Of a stretch of DNA of 64,000 bases, positions 59,036 through 64,000 are shown piece by piece (positions within the stretch are counted from its first letter, which is position 1; each line of letters opens with the position of its first letter). The DNA comes from Chiridota heheva (Eukaryota; Echinodermata; Holothuroidea; Apodida; Chiridotidae), in contig JAIGNY010000127.1 of assembly GCA_020152595.1 (NCBI GenBank), positions 75,001 through 139,000 on the forward strand, given 5' to 3'. The notes beneath the pieces are model-generated. The model had not been told where the DNA came from. It was given only the letters and a program-made list of their open reading frames with translations, and ran no database searches. The position numbers and the translations under genes are program-made.

Positions 59036-62000
59036 GTAAGATTAAGGTATGGAAAGTAAAGAAATGTATTTCATTCATATAACAGGTGATATTCTAAAAA
59101 ACAAAATGCTAAATTATTTGTTTAAAGCATTTTAACTGTTTGAAAATATTGATGGAACAAATATGGGTGATATGGGGGAAACGCACAATACACGATCGGG
59201 GAAGTAAAACTAATAAGAATAATTAGATGAGGTTATCCCAACGCTCCACCCCTGCATGCAACGTCCATTTGGCACATTCGAAGGTTTGAAACTATATACT
59301 TAAAAATCATCTGGTGTTTCCTATTTATTGTCATGAGAAAGTTTGCCAAATTTGGTACCTTTTCTATATCTGTTAAGTCGACTGTAAAGTCGCCTATGAA
59401 AATATTCTGCTGTTGGATTCTATTAGAATCAGTTTTTAGAAAACACTTTGCTGATGATGCTGTTTGTTTCCATTGCAAATAAATGTAAGAAATTTGATTA
59501 TAACATGATAACATGTGTTCATCTAGCTTTGTCCAGAAGCATTCAACATTTTATGTGTTAAAAGAAAAAATAGCACTTTAAAGTGGTCTACCTTTAATAT
59601 TTCATAGATATCTCACCATCTTGAAGATTCAGCGGAAAGTGCAAGATTGTTATCCTATGAAAGAAGCAACGAAACAGGTATAATTAAAGAAATATTTGCA
59701 TACACTTATGAAATAAACTTTTTGCTGTATAACTTAGGTTTTCGTTTTTTCGGAGGACTTAAGCCCCCTAAAAATATATATTCAGGGCCCCGACACACTG
59801 GCAGGTTTAAGATTGGAGCAAAACCAGAGGCGTACAAAGTTGGCGACTAACATGGTAACGTTGAAAACTTTGTCAAAAAGAATTCCCAAAGAAAACTTCA
59901 AAATGATTTTTTCTTCAGAAAATTTTGTTAAAACGCGACTGCCTAAGCGTAACACATAATAAGAAGTCACCACTTTTCTTCAAATTTCTCGAAAATTCCA
60001 CGGTAAATTTTGAAAGCTCATTCATATGCCATATTCCGTCGTTTCAAATCGTTAAGAAAAATTTGAGCCCTTTGCAGTGGTTGAGTTACCCGCGCTCGAC
60101 ATTTGTGTGATTCTTATATGGTTCCTATACAAACTTTGAATTTTTAAAGATGCAGATCTGTAAAGTATCTCCTGTTATCGAATATATTTGTATTTTTTCA
60201 GGTAGCAAGAATGCTGAGGCTACGACAGATGGGACGAAGGTAAATTGAAATTGCATCGTTATTTTCTACATTACTATATCATGTTTTATGGATAAAACAG
60301 TATTTTCATATCATAAACTTTGTTAAACTTGTTTAATTTAATTCACTTTTAAGATATATTGAACATTTATTTCGTTACAGGCCATAGGCCCCTTTTAACA
60401 TTACAATCTATACAATGACAAAAATATAAAACAACATAATGGCTTGAGGAAGCAAGAACTCAAATACAAAGAGACAATATATATAATCATGGTAACAACA
60501 ATAGTTTTCAAACATGACGGGAATTCAGTGCATGCCTGATGAAATTAGAAAGCGACTGGCAAACTCTTTTGAAATTGCCATTTACAAGGGAACATAATTT
60601 ATGCAAATTAGGATGAGAAGCATAATAGTGCGGAATGTACTTAGCTCGTAAGTCTGCGTGATATGGACAAACTAAAAGGAAATGGAACTCATCATCAATG
60701 CAATTACTATTTCAATATTTACATACCCTTTGAGCGTAATCGATTTTGCTGGTACGCCCCTTGTTTACATTTATATCAATATAACCACTCCAAAATTTAC
60801 CCAGAAATTTCCGTTGATTAAAACAACAAAGATTAATTACATATGGCTCAACAAATTTATCCTTTTTGAATAATTTATAACAACGCAAGTAATCAAAATC
60901 TTAAACAGAACTTAACCAATCTTGTTTATCAACATTTTGAAGTCTAAGTTTAAAAATATTCATAAGTATTTTAACATCAGCTACACCCTTATTAAATCAT
61001 ATGTACCCAAAACCCATATTACAAAGTAGTTTCTTAGTATCTATACCCCATAACTGATAATCCGTATCAGTAAAAAAATTGTTCAAGAAAACTTAATTTA
61101 GTATACCTCTTAGAATCATGCATTGAAATTTTTAACCAATAAAACACTTGTTTTAAATATGTAAAATATTTGAAGGAGGGTCGACCAAGCTCACCTAGAG
61201 CAAGAATATTGGTAGCTCTAAAAGGAAGACCTAAAAACATATTTGTGAAAACGATTATAAACCATGGTAACGCTATCTCGAGGTGCAATACCCCATACTT
61301 CTGCTTCATATCTTAAAATTGGAAGTATTTTTGAGTCAAATATATGTGAAACGTTACTATCAGGTAAACCAGGTAAAGTATTCAGAACACTCTTCAGGCT
61401 GAAGATTGTTTTGCTCGCAGAAGAACTCAGATTATTTTGTGCAGAATACCACACTCCTTTAGGTGTGAATGCCATGCCTAAATAATTATGTGATTAACAA
61501 CGTCCATTTTACTACCATCCAAACTCCATTTTTCATGTTTTGCTAGATTTTTGCATGTCTTGCCACCTTTTTTAAATACTATTATTTTACTTTTATTTTT
61601 ATTAATCCGAAGCTTATTCAACTTACAATAATTTTCTAATACATTCAACAATTTTTGTAGAGAGTATGCATTGTACGAAAATATAACGAGGTCATCAGCA
61701 TATTGCAAGCAACAGATATTTCTTTTGTTTATAGCTATACCGGGATAAGTGCAATTGTTAAGTACTCCTCGAGATCATTCATATACAAAGAGAATAGAAT
61801 AGGGGATAAGTTGTCCCCTTGCCTGACGTCAGTAGTACACAACAAATGAAACAAAACCAAATGTGGTTATTTTGTCAAGTTCCATTACAGAATCGATTAC
61901 GAAGAATACTAACATTTTCAATTTTGACATACAACTATTTTTTTTCCATATTACTATTATCTATTTCATTCAATGTTCAGGTCTTCAGCTTATTACGTAC

Positions 62001-64000
62001 AAATATAAGTACATTAATTTAACAATTTTTGATCAAAGAAAATAATTGATAATGATTTAAATACAAAAGACACGAACGTAGACACAAAATGCATGCCCAT
62101 ACCAAAAACAAAGTAATTAAAAACAAATAAAAATTCAAAAACAAATGGATAATGGGATCGTTGAAGAATAAAGTAATTAATAATTTATACAATATAATAA
62201 ATAAGCTAAAGATTCTTTGCGCAGTTGAAGAGCTTTGTATATAAACCTGGCTATATTTAAACTTTAAGATTTGCTTGTAATTCTTAGAAATGTTTCAAAC
62301 GAAGCATATGAAAAATTGGTGGTGATAAAAGTGGACAGGAATAAAAAATTTACCAATGTCTTCATAGAAGGGACATTCTAGCACAAAGTGATATTCATCC
62401 TCTAGACGATGTAAGTTACACATAGTGCATGATCATAAATTTCTTGGAATATTTTGCCCTCTGCCAGTATTGTCATTCAAATGGAGAACTATTTAGCTAG
62501 CATATATAGGACTATAGTATATTTCTGCTCTCAGTGGTTTTGGATAGAAAATCCAACGAACTATGAGAAAGACTGACTATTTGAAAACAACCTTTACATA
62601 GTAATTAAATACAATGCATACCACTTGCAGTATTTCAAGAGAACTCTAGTTTCAAAACAAAAAAACCACCATTACTTAAAAGCGTCCACGTAGGATTCAT
62701 TAATTTCAATTTAATGAATATATTTATGTTGAAGGAAACATAATATTAAAATTGAAAATTGTTTTGATAATACTGAAAGTATTGTTTGGTTTTTTTTGCA
62801 GGCAATCACTAACATATATTTAAAGGTTAGTGGTATTCTTGTTGTCAAGTTTTATTTTATTGACGATATTTTCATGACATTGCGAAAAGTACACATTTCA
62901 TATGCTCATAGCCCTTTCTCTTCACACAATATATCGGCACCTTCAATCCATGTTTAACATTGTAATTGTTTTATTATTTCAGCTGACTATGAAATAGGCA
63001 TCTAAAATCATTCAAGGGCAAACTAGTAGTAAGAGTTAGCACCATACACAATGTATGAGAAATTATTATGTATAAATTCCAATATACCTAAAAAATTATT
63101 TTAGGGTGAATCTGTAAACATGTTTTTACAGAGTTTAAAGTTGATTAAATGTAAGCTCATTATTTTTATATAAGCTTTTATGAGCAAGGGTGTTTTTGTA
63201 TTTTAGATCAAAAGTGGAATTATGTCAATTTAGTATTCTTCTTTGCGTTGGAAAAAGTTTTACATTATGTTAATTTAGTATTCTTCTTTGCGTTGGAAAA
63301 GTTTTACATTAATTTGTTCAAAATCTAACCTAACATCTCAATTTCGTTGATTTCCCTTAAATTTTCTTTCATTTATTCTAGTTTATATTTAACTAATAAT
63401 TTTGACTGCAACTATTTTGATTATTTACTTATGAAATAACGGGTAAGACTTCTCTAGTATATAGCAATACAGGATCTGAAGTCACTATTTGCATCTCCAG
63501 TTCTTTCCTTTAAATGTCTAGAATCTCGGAAAATTTGTACAAAAAGCTCATTTGAAGAAAAATCGACTTCCAAAGTACATGGACGTAAGAATAATCATAT
63601 TTGGAGTCACAGGCTCTGGAAAAAGTGAAACCGGGAACACTTTTATTGGTGATACCATATTTAAGGCAACGGCATCAAATAAGTCTGTTACAAAGTTTGC
63701 AACTAAAGGCAATCTACACTTAGAAGAGAGATTCATTCAATTTCTGGACACACCAGGATACTTTGATACACAAGAACAGGAGTATAATGTCAGCGAGCAA
63801 ATGATGAGATATCCAGAGTTTTTTGGAAGAAATCGGGGTGTTGATATCTTCGCTTTTGTTCACAACTTAACTGAAATAGATGACGCTTTAGTATTCTTGG
63901 AGCGAGCAGAGGTAATACTCTATTGCGTTATCATTTTAATTATACGTTTGCAAAAGTTACATTTTTCTTTGACAGTTTCAACAGTTGAGAGTGCCCAAAT
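59006..64000 (+). CDS. AIG1-type GTPase gene (GIMAP/IAN-like), 3' end beyond window
   Basis: Exons: 59006-59035 (candidate start), 59608-59677, 60202-60239, 62802-62825, 63522-63911 and 63976 onward. All phases agree (0, 1, 0, 0, 0). Numbering from the candidate Met, the P-loop GVTGSGKS is at residues 82-89, followed by ETGN, and DTPG (G3) is at 130-133. The AIG1 family hydrolyses GTP and typically acts on intracellular membranes; in animals many members are linked to lymphoid survival or innate immunity. Residues 1-70 before the G domain have no recognised domain and are unusual in length. Intron 3 (60240-62801) carries antisense RTE-like LINE sequence. The first exon is the least sure part. 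Confidence 0.7.
59233..59514 (-). pseudogene. LINE endonuclease fragment
   Basis: The minus-strand frame carries I-F-I-G-D-F-T-V-D-L, then N-L-A-N-F-L and an N-R-K-H-Q block, the GDFN-type catalytic block of APE endonucleases (Asn replaced by Thr). Part of a LINE lying between the first two AIG1 exons. Confidence 0.6.
59608..59677 (+). CDS. AIG1 gene, second exon
   Basis: Acceptor CTTTAATATTTCATAG, donor AACAG/GTATAA. 23 codons plus one base (HLEDSAESARLLSYERS within). Acidic and Ser-rich; no domain. Confidence 0.45.
60202..60239 (+). CDS. AIG1 gene, third exon (38 bp)
   Basis: Acceptor TGTATTTTTTCAG, donor GAAG/GTAAAT. The two leading bases complete a Gly codon; SKNAEATTDGTK follows. Confidence 0.45.
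60560..61840 (-). pseudogene. RTE-like LINE, RT and C-terminal part
   Basis: Minus-strand frames read R-Q-G-D-N-L-S-P-like block near 61815-61790, then M-Q-Y-A-D-D-L-V-I-F (YADD at about 61705-61691) and N-K-N-K-S-K-I-I-V-F-K-K-G-G-K (61708-61478). Next come M-A-F-T-P-K-G-V-W-Y, I-L-P-I-L-R-Y-E-A-E-V-W-G and an L-P-F-R-A-T-N block (61475-61067). A C-terminal D-D-E-F-H-F-L-L-V-C-P block lies near 60700-60640. The catalytic motif is intact but the ORF is broken. Antisense in intron 3 of the AIG1 gene. Confidence 0.8.
62290..62470 (-). pseudogene. RTE-like LINE C-terminal fragment, second copy
   Basis: The minus strand encodes C-T-M-C-N-L-H-R-L-E-D-E-Y-H-F-V-L-E-C-P-F-Y, a Cys/His C-terminal motif of the same kind as the one near 60.67 kb, but more diverged, so from another copy. 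Confidence 0.65.
62802..62825 (+). CDS. AIG1 gene, fourth exon (24-bp microexon)
   Basis: Acceptor TTTTTTTTGCAG, donor AAAG/GTTAGT. Eight codons AITNIYLK in phase 0. Confidence 0.45.
63221..63310 (+). repeat. 45-bp tandem duplication
   Basis: 63221-63265 is repeated almost exactly at 63266-63310 (TTTAGTATTCTTCTTTGCG... in both). It lies in the intron just before the GTPase-domain exon. Confidence 0.85.
63522..63911 (+). CDS. AIG1 gene, GTPase-domain exon
   Basis: Exactly 130 codons between acceptor TTTCCTTTAAATGTCTAG and donor GCAGAG/GTAATA. It carries G1 (GVTGSGKSETGN), the Thr-containing switch I (KSVTKFAT), G3 (DTPGYFD) and the AIG1-typical hydrophobic helix/strand after it (GVDIFAFVHNL). 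The G4/G5 motifs would lie in the next exons. An internal Met at 63579 just before the first strand (MDVRIIIFG) could serve as an alternative start. Confidence 0.9.
63976..64000 (+). CDS. AIG1 gene, next exon (cut by window edge)
   Basis: Acceptor TTTTTCTTTGACAG, then FQQLRVPK in phase, continuing off the window. Confidence 0.55.

Noticed and set aside
59368..59467. Minus-strand exon of a host gene
   Set aside because: First considered because of a GAAAAG/GTACCA donor, but the GDF-x-VDL block identifies a LINE endonuclease.

Overview
The window is metazoan nuclear DNA: AT-rich, with split genes and dense dead mobile elements. It has no bacterial-style operons, rRNA, CRISPR array or recognisable intact tRNA gene. 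CR1/L2-type, RTE-like and Ty3/gypsy-type element remnants, a tRNA-headed SINE, an AIG1-type GTPase, a possible beta-microseminoprotein-like exon and a marked excess of the palindrome AGGCCT suggest a marine invertebrate. An echinoderm or other invertebrate deuterostome fits, but no marker gene fixes the species.

Layout. 0-1 kb: an AGGCCT-rich tract and a cysteine-rich exon on the minus strand. 1.1-4.6 kb: LINE 3' fragments, ACGT-rich inverted repeats, a long imperfect palindrome and one copy of a dispersed repeat family. 5-8.4 kb: decayed minisatellite-like DNA. 8.4-16.5 kb: about 8 kb with no gene I can support. 17.4-18.0 kb: a TATA-less promoter-like segment and two exon-like blocks on the plus strand.

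18.6-55.3 kb: a minus-strand gene of 13 coding exons whose splice phases agree at every junction. It predicts a 558-residue protein with a C-terminal C2 domain and no family I can name. Its introns hold most of the repeats: an 18-bp minisatellite (22.4-24.0 kb), a decayed Ty3/gypsy-type LTR element (28.7-35.1 kb), SINEs, a satellite of about 145-bp units (48.1-49.0 kb), a nearly complete CR1/L2-type LINE (49.0-51.9 kb) and a second LINE with a YMDD motif (53.0-54.7 kb).

59.0-64.0 kb: a plus-strand gene, head to head with the first, encoding an AIG1-type (GIMAP/IAN-like) GTPase and running off the right edge. The 3.7 kb between the two starts is filled with repeats (a LINE tail, a GTAT/CCTG/CCCG tandem array and a dispersed repeat). 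AIG1 GTPases often belong to expanded immune-related families, so an immune or membrane-signalling role for the neighbouring C2 protein is possible, but this is inference only.
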